Shown: positions 32,088 through 38,893 of the stretch, one piece after another
Layout: the number at the start of each line of letters is the position of its first letter
How positions within the stretch are numbered: the stretch's first letter is position 1
Assembly (NCBI GenBank): GCA_001038565.1
Contig: LFJO01000002.1
Location: 362,862 to 401,754, forward strand
From: Alkalihalobacillus pseudalcaliphilus
GTDB taxonomy: Bacteria > Bacillota > Bacilli > Bacillales > Bacillaceae_D
Length of the DNA: 38,893 nt
Direction of reading: 5' to 3'
Notes under the pieces: generated by a model
What the model was told of the DNA's origin: nothing
Seen by the model: the letters and a program-made list of their open reading frames with translations, nothing else
Database searches by the model: none
Program-made: the position numbers and the translations under genes

Positions 32088-32451
32088 GAGTAACAGACAT
32101 GAAAAGTGCTAATCGTGTAGTTACTGTGACCATTGTGGGGAGTAACTGACATGAAAAGTGCTAATCGTGTAGTTACTCCGGTCTTGATGGCGAGTAACTG
32201 ACATGAAAAAGGCTAATCGTGTAGATACTGTGACCATTGTGGGGAGTAACAGACATGAAGGGGGCTAATCGTGTAGATACTGTGACCATTGTGGGGAGTA
32301 ACTGACATGAAAAGGGTTAATCGTGTAGTTACAGCGTCCTTGACCAAGAGTAAGTGACATGATGAGGCGTATTCGAGCATTTACTCCCGCCATGACAAAG
32401 AGCAACTGACATGTTAAAGACTAATCGTCCACTTCCTCAGGCAATAGTTAC
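32088..32451. repeat. tandem array 3, 52 bp units
   Basis: Seven units at exact 52-base steps (TAAC or variant at 32091, 32143, 32195, 32247, 32299, 32351 and 32403), starting GAGTAACTGACATGAAAAG, with CTAATCGTGTAG-TTACT following. In the second unit GAGTAACT and AGTTACTC form a perfect 8 bp hairpin; the others pair less well. The last two units are decayed. The sequence differs from arrays 1 and 2 except for GAGTAA, the hairpin plan and the unit size. No useful ORF crosses it. Confidence 0.9.
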
Positions 32452-32542
32452 GAAACTACATGATATTAGAAAATTGATTTAATTGTTTTTAAAAAAGAAA
32501 CAAGGTAAGCTTTGAATAAGATTAAAATGAGGATGTGAGAGG

Positions 32543-33349
32543 ATGTATATAGAAAGAATTAGGCAAGAGCAGCCTTTAATTCATTCCATGACCAATGTAG
32601 TTGTCACCAATTTTACTGCCAATGGTCTACTCGCAATTGGAGCTTCACCTGTTATGGCCTATGCGAAAGAAGAAGTCGCGGACATGGCTAAGGTGGCAGG
32701 TGCCGTACTATTAAATATAGGAACTCTAAGTGAAGAACAGGTAGAGGCGATGATTCTCGCTGGTAAATCTGCCAATAAACACGGTGTACCGGTCGTTTTA
32801 GACCCAGTTGGGGCAGGAGCTACGACATTAAGAACCGAGTCAGCCAAACGAATTTTAGAAGAAGTTCAAGTCACCGTTTTGCGCGGTAATGCAGGTGAAA
32901 TCTCTTCTTTAGTTGGACAAGATGTTCAGGTGAAAGGAGTCGATGGGGCGGTTAACGGTGAATTCGATCAATTAGCTAGTGAAGCATCTCGGCTTTTTCG
33001 CTGTCTGACGGTTGTCACAGGAGAAGTTGACTATGTAAGTGATGGTCATTCCAAGAATTTCAAATTAAAAAATGGCCATTCTTGGTTAACGAAGGTCGTT
33101 GGGACAGGTTGCTTACTAGGAGCATATATCGCAAGCTTTTTAGCGGTTGCCAAGGAAGAAGAATTTATAGAAGCGATTGTCGACGGAATTGCGAGTTTTA
33201 ATATTGCTTCAGAAAAAGCCTATCAGGAGACGAAAGAAAAGGGAATTGGCTCTTTTCAAACGGAGTTTTTAAATCAATTATTTACAATCTCTGATCAAGA
33301 TGTACTGGTTTTAAAGAAAGTAGAAGAAGCAAAAGGGTGGACAGAATGA
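32543..33349 (+). CDS. thiM: hydroxyethylthiazole kinase
   Basis: Phosphorylates 4-methyl-5-(2-hydroxyethyl)thiazole, salvaging the thiazole half of thiamine. The 268-residue protein has the family pattern PLIHSMTNVVVTNFTANGLL, the MAYAKEE active-site stretch, GVPVVLDPVGAGAT, and VVGTGCLLGA with the catalytic Cys near residue 198. A purine-rich site (GAGGATGTGAGAGG) precedes the ATG. No other thiamine gene and no TPP riboswitch are next to it. It overlaps the following helicase gene by 4 bases, an unusual partner. Confidence 0.93.
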   Translation: MYIERIRQEQPLIHSMTNVVVTNFTANGLLAIGASPVMAYAKEEVADMAKVAGAVLLNIGTLSEEQVEAMILAGKSANKHGVPVVLDPVGAGATTLRTESAKRILEEVQVTVLRGNAGEISSLVGQDVQVKGVDGAVNGEFDQLASEASRLFRCLTVVTGEVDYVSDGHSKNFKLKNGHSWLTKVVGTGCLLGAYIASFLAVAKEEEFIEAIVDGIASFNIASEKAYQETKEKGIGSFQTEFLNQLFTISDQDVLVLKKVEEAKGWTE

Positions 33350-34494
33350 CAGATATTTTAAAAAGTAATGTATTATCAGAAGGCATATTAGCAGCATTAA
33401 AGGAAATGGGAATTGAGCAATTAACCGAGATTCAACAAAAAATGATTCCAGAAGCTTTGGAAGGACAAGATATTGTTGCTCGTTCACAAACCGGTACGGG
33501 AAAAACATTAGCTTTTCTTTTGCCGCTTTTAAGTAAGATTCAATCGGAAAAAAAGGGTTTGCAAGCATTAGTGGTAGCTCCTACCCAAGAACTTGCGATG
33601 CAAATTGTAGATGTAACAAGAACCTTAACAGCTGGAACCGGAATTAAATTAGGTGCTTTTATCGGCGGCGCAAACATTAATAGACAGCTTGATAAATTAA
33701 AAAAAGAAAAACCACAAATTGCAATTGGCACTCCAGGAAGAATTCTTGAGTTGATTGATAGAAAAAAATTAAAAGTACATGAAGTGGAAATAGTTGCGAT
33801 AGACGAGGCGGACCGAATGGTCGCAGAGGATGAAGCATGGAAAAACTTTACGCGTATCGCCAAGCGGGTTGGACGTGAGCGTCAATATTTATTTGTATCA
33901 GCGACAATTCCTCCTGGTTTTCATGAGATGGTTCAGGACTTTGCTCCTTTTATTGTTCAGTTAGAATCCGAAGGCAATCTTTTAGTAGAGAATGTCGATC
34001 ATTATTATATCAAAGTAGAGGAACGTAATCGCATTGATACGGCACGGAAAATCATCCACGCAGATAATATCAAAAAAGGGATTGTGTTTGTGAACCAGCT
34101 TGAGCGCTTGAATGAAACTTTTGATAAGCTTGATTACCGCGGTATAAAAGTTGCAGCTCTTTCATCCGAACAGAACAAGCAGGAAAGAGAAAGAGCATTA
34201 AAACAATTCCGTGATGGTGACGTACACGTATTGATTGCTACAGATGTTGCATCACGAGGGTTGGACGTTGATGATGTCACACATATTATCCAACTAGACC
34301 CTGCTTCAGATCCAAATAGTTATTTACATCGTGCTGGTCGTACTGGACGAATGGGGAAAGACGGAATAGTCCTATCGTTGATTGCCCAAAAAGACGAATA
34401 CAAGTTAGCTAAATATGAGCGTGAGTTAGGGGCAACGATATCAGAAGTAAATGTGAGTCAAGGCTCTTTATATCTAAATAAAAATGAAGCATAA
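33346..34494 (+). CDS. DEAD-box RNA helicase, CshC/YfmL-like
   Basis: An ATP-dependent RNA helicase of 382 residues, the core only, without long C-terminal extension. Motifs in order: Q motif near residue 30, Walker A SQTGTGKT (48-55), PTQELA, TPGR, DEAD (IDEADR near 147), SAT near 182, ATDVASRGLD and HRAGRTGRMG. The size suits YfmL/CshC, which in B. subtilis acts in ribosome assembly. Starting at the ATG at 33346 it overlaps the thiM stop (ATGA), with AGGGTGG upstream; a GTG at 33337 is less likely. Confidence 0.88.
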   Translation: MTDILKSNVLSEGILAALKEMGIEQLTEIQQKMIPEALEGQDIVARSQTGTGKTLAFLLPLLSKIQSEKKGLQALVVAPTQELAMQIVDVTRTLTAGTGIKLGAFIGGANINRQLDKLKKEKPQIAIGTPGRILELIDRKKLKVHEVEIVAIDEADRMVAEDEAWKNFTRIAKRVGRERQYLFVSATIPPGFHEMVQDFAPFIVQLESEGNLLVENVDHYYIKVEERNRIDTARKIIHADNIKKGIVFVNQLERLNETFDKLDYRGIKVAALSSEQNKQERERALKQFRDGDVHVLIATDVASRGLDVDDVTHIIQLDPASDPNSYLHRAGRTGRMGKDGIVLSLIAQKDEYKLAKYERELGATISEVNVSQGSLYLNKNEA

Positions 34495-34687
34495 CGATTA
34501 AAACTAAAAATATCCTTAACTACGATAAAAAATGATCAATGGAAAAATTACTAATTCCTTACAATCGGTGTGAAAGCCTTGTAACAAGCGATTATTGGAC
34601 ATTTTTTCTCCTGAGACATATTTTTGCTTATTCGTAGATCCTATGTTAATATTAAAAGGTTAAAAATTATTTAGGAGTTGTATGTAA

Positions 34688-35110
34688 ATGTCAAACTATG
34701 AAGTTGGAAGTATCATCGAGGGTAAAGTTACAGGAATTAAACCATTTGGTGCTTTCGTTGCCATTGACGAAGAAAAACAAGGTTTAGTACACATTTCTGA
34801 AGTAGCACATGGTTTTGTTAAAGATATTAACGATGTCTTAACTGTAGGAGATGAAGTAAAGGTAAAAATCATGTCAATTGATGAGGGAACTGGTAAAGTT
34901 TCTTTATCTATCCGTGCTACACAAGAGGCGCCTGAGCGTCCAGCACGTAAACCTCGTCCAAGCAACCAAGGTGGTGGCGGAGCACGTAAGCCACAAGCTC
35001 AACAGCAAAAATCTCAACAAGGCTTCAATACTCTTGAAGATAAATTAAAAGAGTGGTTAAAGCAATCAAATGAAATTCAAGCTGACTTAAATAAAAGAGC
35101 TAAAAAATAA
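34688..35110 (+). CDS. yugI: S1-domain RNA-binding protein (general stress protein 13 type)
   Basis: A 140-residue protein with an S1 RNA-binding domain at residues 4-75 (GSIIEGKVTGIKPFGAFVAI, GLVHISEVA, KVKIMSIDEGTGKVSLSIR) and a basic Gly/Gln-rich linker (RPARKPRPSNQGGGGARKPQ) before a short helical tail. It corresponds to B. subtilis YugI (GSP13), which associates with ribosomes, and to CvfD of streptococci, which regulates translation. GGAG is about 10 bases before the ATG. It is monocistronic with a strong terminator. Confidence 0.92.
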   Translation: MSNYEVGSIIEGKVTGIKPFGAFVAIDEEKQGLVHISEVAHGFVKDINDVLTVGDEVKVKIMSIDEGTGKVSLSIRATQEAPERPARKPRPSNQGGGGARKPQAQQQKSQQGFNTLEDKLKEWLKQSNEIQADLNKRAKK

Positions 35111-35117
35111 GTACTAA

Positions 35118-35165
35118 AAATAAAGCACCTAATGAGTGAATGCTCATTGAGGTGCTTTATTTTTT
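35118..35165. terminator. bidirectional intrinsic terminator between yugI and yuzA
   Basis: A perfect 13 bp outer stem AAATAAAGCACCT / AGGTGCTTTATTT with ATGAG / CTCAT inside, then T. Confidence 0.9.
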
Positions 35166-35179
35166 ATACGTAATCCATA

Positions 35180-35404
35180 TTATTCAATTTCGGGTACTCG
35201 TTCTATTTCTTCTGATGGCTTAAATAAAAGGGAGATACAATATAATCCAGCTAAACCAACTATAGCATAAATAACTCTTGAAATAACAGCTGCTTGTCCT
35301 CCGAAAATGGCAGCGACTAAATCAAATCGAAAAAAACCAATAAGCCCCCAGTTAATCGCTCCGATAATTGCTAAGGTTAGGGCTGTTCGTTGTAAACCAC
35401 TCAT
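35180..35404 (-). CDS. yuzA: YuzA, DUF378 small membrane protein
   Basis: A 74-residue protein with two membrane segments (about residues 7-25 and 40-62) and the family motif GAINWGLIGFF followed by FDLVAAIFGG. It matches YuzA of B. subtilis; the function is unknown. AAGGAGGTGAT precedes the ATG at ideal spacing, so it is probably well translated. It is convergent with yugI. Confidence 0.92.
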   Translation of the reverse strand: MSGLQRTALTLAIIGAINWGLIGFFRFDLVAAIFGGQAAVISRVIYAIVGLAGLYCISLLFKPSEEIERVPEIE

Positions 35405-35699
35405 CCTAAATCACCTCCTTCTTCGGAATTTAAGCATACAAAAGTGATGCTTTGTGTTTAGGATGAGGTTAGTTAACGAATAATATACAGGAACATATCT
35501 CCTAATGATGGAGGCTACAGCTTTGAAGTTATTAAGGAAAAAAGTTAAAATGAGAGCGTGTCAATAATGTAAAAAAATTGAGAAAAGCCTTTACGCGTTG
35601 ACGCTTTTCGGGAATAATAGAATAAAGTCATACATCAATTAGTGTTAAGATATTTATCCACGGATTGTTAGTTTAACCAAAAGAAGGAGTGACTTATAA
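35405..35699. other. intergenic region upstream of yugJ
   Basis: A 295-base gap between divergent yuzA and yugJ. TTGACG (35598-35603) could be a -35, and it sits in the inverted repeat GAAAAGC / GCTTTTC (35582-35609), but no well-spaced -10 follows. GAAGGAG precedes the yugJ ATG. Confidence 0.35.
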
Positions 35700-36863
35700 A
35701 TGGATTCATTTGTTTTCAGAAATCCAACCAAGTTAATATTTGGGCAAGAACAAACATCAGAATTAGTGAATGAAATGAGCCTTTACGGCGATAAGGTTTT
35801 GCTTGTTTATGGTGGAGGTAGTATCAAAAAGAACGGATTATATGATCAAGTTGTGAACCAATTAAATCAAGCTAATAAAGAGGTTTATGAGTTAGCTGGG
35901 GTTGAACCTAATCCAAGATTAACAACTGTACATAAAGGAATTGAACTTTGTAAAAAAGAAAAAATTGACTTCATCTTGGCTGTCGGTGGAGGCAGTGTGA
36001 TTGATGCAACAAAGGCTATTGCAGCAGGGGCTAAATATGATGGTGATGTTTGGGATATTATTATCAAAAATACCCATGCAAAAGAAGCCCTTCCTTTTGG
36101 AACCATTTTGACCTTAGCAGCAACTGGTTCGGAAATGAATTCAGGATCGGTTATTACGAATTGGGAAACAGAGCAAAAAGTTGGCTGGGGAAGTCCATAT
36201 GTGTTTCCGACATTCTCCATTCTCGACCCTGTTAATACCTTATCTGTTCCAAAGGATCAAACGATATATGGAATTGTTGATATGATGAGCCATGTGCTTG
36301 AAGCTTATTTCCACCATACGACAAACACACCTTTACAAGACCGTATCTGTGAGTCGATTTTGTTAACAGTTAAAGAAACAGCTCCTACACTTGTAGAGGA
36401 TTTACAAAATATCGAAGCGCGTGAGACGGTATTATACTGTGGAACAATGGCTCTAAATGGGATTACACAAATGGGAGCTCGTGGAGACTGGGGATCTCAT
36501 AATATTGAACATGCCGTCTCCGCCGTATATGATATCCCTCATGCAGGTGGATTAGCGATTATTTTTCCTCATTGGTTACGTAATAGCTTAAATGAACGTA
36601 TTGAGCGTCACGTACAACTTGCTACGCGCGTGTTCGGAGTTGAGACAGAAGGGAAATCAGACGAAGAGGTTGCTTTAGAAGGTATTCAAAAGCTTTCTGA
36701 ATTCTGGACGAGCCTAGGTGCTCCAAATCGTCTCGTTGATTACAATATTGATGCAAGTCAAGTGAAAAAAATGGCTGAAATTGCAGGAGCAAGAGGTGCA
36801 TTTGGCAATTTTAAATCTCTTGAATCAGCAGACGTCGAAAAAATCTTAACTGCAGCTCTTTAG
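35700..36863 (+). CDS. yugJ: iron-containing alcohol dehydrogenase, butanol dehydrogenase type
   Basis: A 387-residue NAD(P)H-dependent dehydrogenase of group III, reducing aldehydes to alcohols or the reverse. It has the nucleotide-binding [10 protein letters not shown] near residue 38 and [13 protein letters not shown] near 97. The metal-site histidines are in [13 protein letters not shown] (near 196), [17 protein letters not shown] (near 265). It corresponds to YugJ/YugK of B. subtilis, which lie next to pgi as here; the natural substrate is unknown. Confidence 0.92.
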   Translation: MDSFVFRNPTKLIFGQEQTSELVNEMSLYGDKVLLVYGGGSIKKNGLYDQVVNQLNQANKEVYELAGVEPNPRLTTVHKGIELCKKEKIDFILAVGGGSVIDATKAIAAGAKYDGDVWDIIIKNTHAKEALPFGTILTLAATGSEMNSGSVITNWETEQKVGWGSPYVFPTFSILDPVNTLSVPKDQTIYGIVDMMSHVLEAYFHHTTNTPLQDRICESILLTVKETAPTLVEDLQNIEARETVLYCGTMALNGITQMGARGDWGSHNIEHAVSAVYDIPHAGGLAIIFPHWLRNSLNERIERHVQLATRVFGVETEGKSDEEVALEGIQKLSEFWTSLGAPNRLVDYNIDASQVKKMAEIAGARGAFGNFKSLESADVEKILTAAL

Positions 36864-36931
36864 AAAAGGTTGTTTGTGGGGACGTAACAGTTCAGTTAGC
36901 CACAACGTTTAAAATTAGAGGAGGATTTTTC

Positions 36932-38281
36932 ATGAAAAAAGTACAGTTTGACTATACAAAAGCTTTACCATTTTTTAGTCAGCACGAAATTGATTATTTA
37001 CAAAACGCAGTAACAGCTGCACACGATGCCTTGCACAAAGGAACAGGTGCAGGGAATGACTACGTTGGTTGGATTGACTTACCAACTAATTACGATCGGG
37101 AAGAATTTACCCGTATTCAAAAAGCAGCAGATAAAATCAAAAATGATTCAGATGTACTGATCGTGATTGGGATTGGAGGGTCATACTTAGGGGCACGAGC
37201 GGCCATTGATGCCCTAACTCATTCTTTCTATAATGTCTTAGATAAAGAAGAGCGTAAAACGCCTCAAGTCTTTTTTGTTGGGAACAATATTAGCTCAAAC
37301 TATATGAGAGATCTATTATCTGTTATCGAAGGCAAAGATGTTTCTGTCAATGTCATTTCAAAATCGGGAACAACGACAGAGCCTGCCATTGCCTTCCGTG
37401 TCTTCCGCGATTACTTAGAAAAGAAATACGGAAAAGAAGAAGCGAGACATCGTATTTATGCGACAACGGATCGAGAAAAAGGTGCTTTAAAAACAGTTGC
37501 TAATGATGAGGGCTATGAATCCTTTGTTATTCCAGATGATGTTGGTGGCAGGTTCTCCGTCTTAACGGCTGTTGGTTTACTACCGATTGCTGTAGCTGGA
37601 CTTGATATCGAAGCGATGATGAAGGGTGCGGCAGATGCTAGTCAAGACTTTAATAACCCTAACTTAGCCGAAAACCAAGCTTATCAATATGCAGCAGTAC
37701 GTAATATTTTATACTCTCGCGGAAAAGCAATCGAGTTAATGGTGAATTATGAACCATCGCTCCATTTTGTTTCTGAATGGTGGAAACAACTCTTTGGTGA
37801 AAGTGAAGGAAAGGATCATAAAGGCTTATTCCCAGCCTCTGTTGACTTTTCAACCGATCTTCACTCTATGGGTCAATATATTCAAGAGGGACGTCGTCAT
37901 TTATTTGAAACGGTCTTAAATGTAGAAAATGTTCGTGAGCATATAACAATTGAAGAAGCCGCTAGTGATTTAGATGGCTTAAATTATCTGGCTGGTGAAA
38001 CGATGGATTTTGTTAATAAAAAAGCATTCCAAGGTACAATGCTTGCTCATACGGATGGAGATGTTCCTAATTTAATTGTCAATATTCCTGAGCTTAACGA
38101 ATATCATTTCGGTTATTTAGTTTATTTCTTTGAAAAAGCAGTAGGAATCAGTGGTTACTTATTAGGAGTCAACCCATTCGATCAGCCTGGGGTTGAAGCC
38201 TACAAGAAAAATATGTTTGCTTTACTAGGCAAGCCTGGATTTGAAGCAGAAAAAGCAGAATTGGAAAAGCGTTTAAAATAA
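36932..38281 (+). CDS. pgi: glucose-6-phosphate isomerase
   Basis: Interconverts glucose-6-phosphate and fructose-6-phosphate in glycolysis. The 449-residue length is that of the short Bacillus type. It has the phosphate-binding [13 protein letters not shown] near residue 72, [10 protein letters not shown] near 144, and [20 protein letters not shown] and the C-terminal [21 protein letters not shown], which is the family signature region. AGAGGAGG lies 8 bases before the ATG. The gene follows yugJ by 68 bases with no terminator between them and may be partly read through from it. Confidence 0.97.
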   Translation: MKKVQFDYTKALPFFSQHEIDYLQNAVTAAHDALHKGTGAGNDYVGWIDLPTNYDREEFTRIQKAADKIKNDSDVLIVIGIGGSYLGARAAIDALTHSFYNVLDKEERKTPQVFFVGNNISSNYMRDLLSVIEGKDVSVNVISKSGTTTEPAIAFRVFRDYLEKKYGKEEARHRIYATTDREKGALKTVANDEGYESFVIPDDVGGRFSVLTAVGLLPIAVAGLDIEAMMKGAADASQDFNNPNLAENQAYQYAAVRNILYSRGKAIELMVNYEPSLHFVSEWWKQLFGESEGKDHKGLFPASVDFSTDLHSMGQYIQEGRRHLFETVLNVENVREHITIEEAASDLDGLNYLAGETMDFVNKKAFQGTMLAHTDGDVPNLIVNIPELNEYHFGYLVYFFEKAVGISGYLLGVNPFDQPGVEAYKKNMFALLGKPGFEAEKAELEKRLK

Positions 38282-38288
38282 TGAATGG

Positions 38289-38319
38289 AAACCTCGTGTT
38301 TAGGGCACGAGGTTTTTTC
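38289..38319 (+). terminator. intrinsic terminator of pgi
   Basis: AAACCTCGTG / CACGAGGTTT (10 bp, 7-base loop) followed by a T-run. Confidence 0.85.
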
Positions 38320-38444
38320 TAGCTGTGCAAATTGTCGCAAAAAGAGGGTGACGACAACAAAAAGTAAATAGAACATCGTGGAAGCATAATTAAAATAAGT
38401 GGTGGTATGCTAACGATAGCGATAACTTTGAAAGGGTGAAGGAT

Positions 38445-38855
38445 ATGTTAGCATTGCCAACTCGAATTGAAGGCCAACAATTCAAGCTGAAATATTTGGA
38501 GGATGAACTGAAGCCATTGGGGTATAGTATTGGTGGTAATTGGGATTATGATCATGGCTATTTTGACTATAAAATTGACCAGCAGGACCAATATATATTT
38601 TTAAGGCTTCCTTTTAAAGCGGTAGATGGTGATTTAGACCAGCGTGGAGTTTCTGTTGAATTAGGTCAGCCATTTTTATTAGCTCATGAATATCAAAGCG
38701 GAATAGACAATGATGATACACCAGGAAGTGGCGTGTTAGTAAGTTCTGTCAATCAATTCCAAGCACCGACCAACAAGGACGCAGAGGTTCCTTCCAAATA
38801 CATGTCCGTTGCTCAAAATCTAATTTCGGAGCTTGAGTTAACATTATTGCATTAA
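38445..38855 (+). CDS. yugN: YugN-like family protein
   Basis: A 136-residue soluble acidic protein matching YugN of B. subtilis, also downstream of pgi. Recognisable stretches are GGNWDYDHGYFDYKID, FLRLPFKAVDGDLD and FLLAHEYQSG. The function is unknown; the fold resembles small bacterial proteins of the YugN family with a phosphate-binding ancestry not shown here. The ATG at 38445 is chosen because AAAGGGTG lies 6 bases upstream; a GTG at 38436 would overlap that site. Confidence 0.85.
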   Translation: MLALPTRIEGQQFKLKYLEDELKPLGYSIGGNWDYDHGYFDYKIDQQDQYIFLRLPFKAVDGDLDQRGVSVELGQPFLLAHEYQSGIDNDDTPGSGVLVSSVNQFQAPTNKDAEVPSKYMSVAQNLISELELTLLH

Positions 38856-38882
38856 AAAAACACCACTAAAGGTGTTTTTTTA
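38855..38882 (+). terminator. intrinsic terminator of yugN
   Basis: AAAAAACACC / GGTGTTTTTT with loop ACTAAA, starting at the last base of the yugN stop codon. Confidence 0.8.
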
Positions 38883-38893
38883 TTTTTATTTAA

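Noticed and set aside
18338-32451. Arrays 1-3 as CRISPR arrays
   Set aside because: The whole 51 or 52 bp unit repeats; there are no unique spacers between shorter repeats, and no cas genes are present.
32452-32542. TPP riboswitch upstream of thiM
   Set aside because: The conserved CUGAGA and GACCUG-type segments of the THI element are absent in this short region.

Overview
The window is chromosomal DNA of a low-GC Gram-positive spore former of the family Bacillaceae. Gene content and order follow the yut-yuz-yum-yui-yug region of Bacillus subtilis (hom-thrC-thrB, yutI, yuzD, yutJ, yuzB, dapF, yutM, yumC, yumB, yuiB, yuiC, yuiD, pepA, yuiF, bioY, alaR-alaT, yugI, yuzA, yugJ, pgi, yugN). A predicted ectoine/hydroxyectoine importer and a futalosine-pathway menaquinone enzyme (MqnE) point to a halotolerant or alkaliphilic relative (Halalkalibacter/Alkalihalobacillus type). 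That assignment is inference. A Spo0E-type phosphatase and a SplA-like protein fit a sporulating cell.

Layout. 1-3434: threonine operon hom-thrC-thrB behind a sigma-A promoter. 3490-7458: SplA-like protein, NifU-type scaffold, YuzD, an unusual TetR regulator fused in frame to the NADH dehydrogenase-like YutJ, YuzB and a small Cys-rich protein. 7469-9613: dapF and convergent mqnE. 10110-15865: Spo0E-like protein, IscA-type carrier, ferredoxin-NADP reductase YumC, NDH-2 YumB, YuiB, 3D-domain protein YuiC and YuiD. 16730-18214: leucyl aminopeptidase. 19433-23797: ehuBCDA importer and a GNAT protein, placed between pepA and yuiF, which are near neighbours in B. subtilis. 24012-29121: YuiF permease, BirA-controlled bioY, an HU protein, YihY/BrkB membrane protein, a membrane protein of unknown function, luxS and an isochorismatase-family hydrolase. 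30120-31798: alaR-alaT. 32543-38855: thiM overlapping a DEAD-box helicase, yugI, yuzA, yugJ, pgi and yugN.

Functional themes are amino-acid biosynthesis (Thr, Lys/peptidoglycan via DapF, Ala), iron-sulfur assembly (YutI, YutM), respiratory and redox flavoproteins (YutJ, YumB, YumC) with quinone synthesis (MqnE), vitamin salvage (BioY, ThiM), and osmoprotectant uptake. Most genes end in clear intrinsic terminators, many of them bidirectional between convergent genes.

The unexplained material is intergenic. Three tandem arrays of 51, 51 and 52 bp units lie at 18338-18834, 29663-29961 and 32088-32451. All have units beginning GAGTAA (on one strand or the other), and units can fold into hairpins. 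The first two arrays are homologous (about 42 of 51 positions by eye) and inverted relative to each other. They bracket the 11 kb block that contains ehu through the isochorismatase gene. A second family of dispersed repeats of roughly 100-250 bp occupies the gaps at 4.9, 8.4, 14.3, 16.1 and 16.5 kb, and a multi-hairpin element lies at 14107-14242. No rRNA, tRNA, transposase, prophage or CRISPR array was seen.
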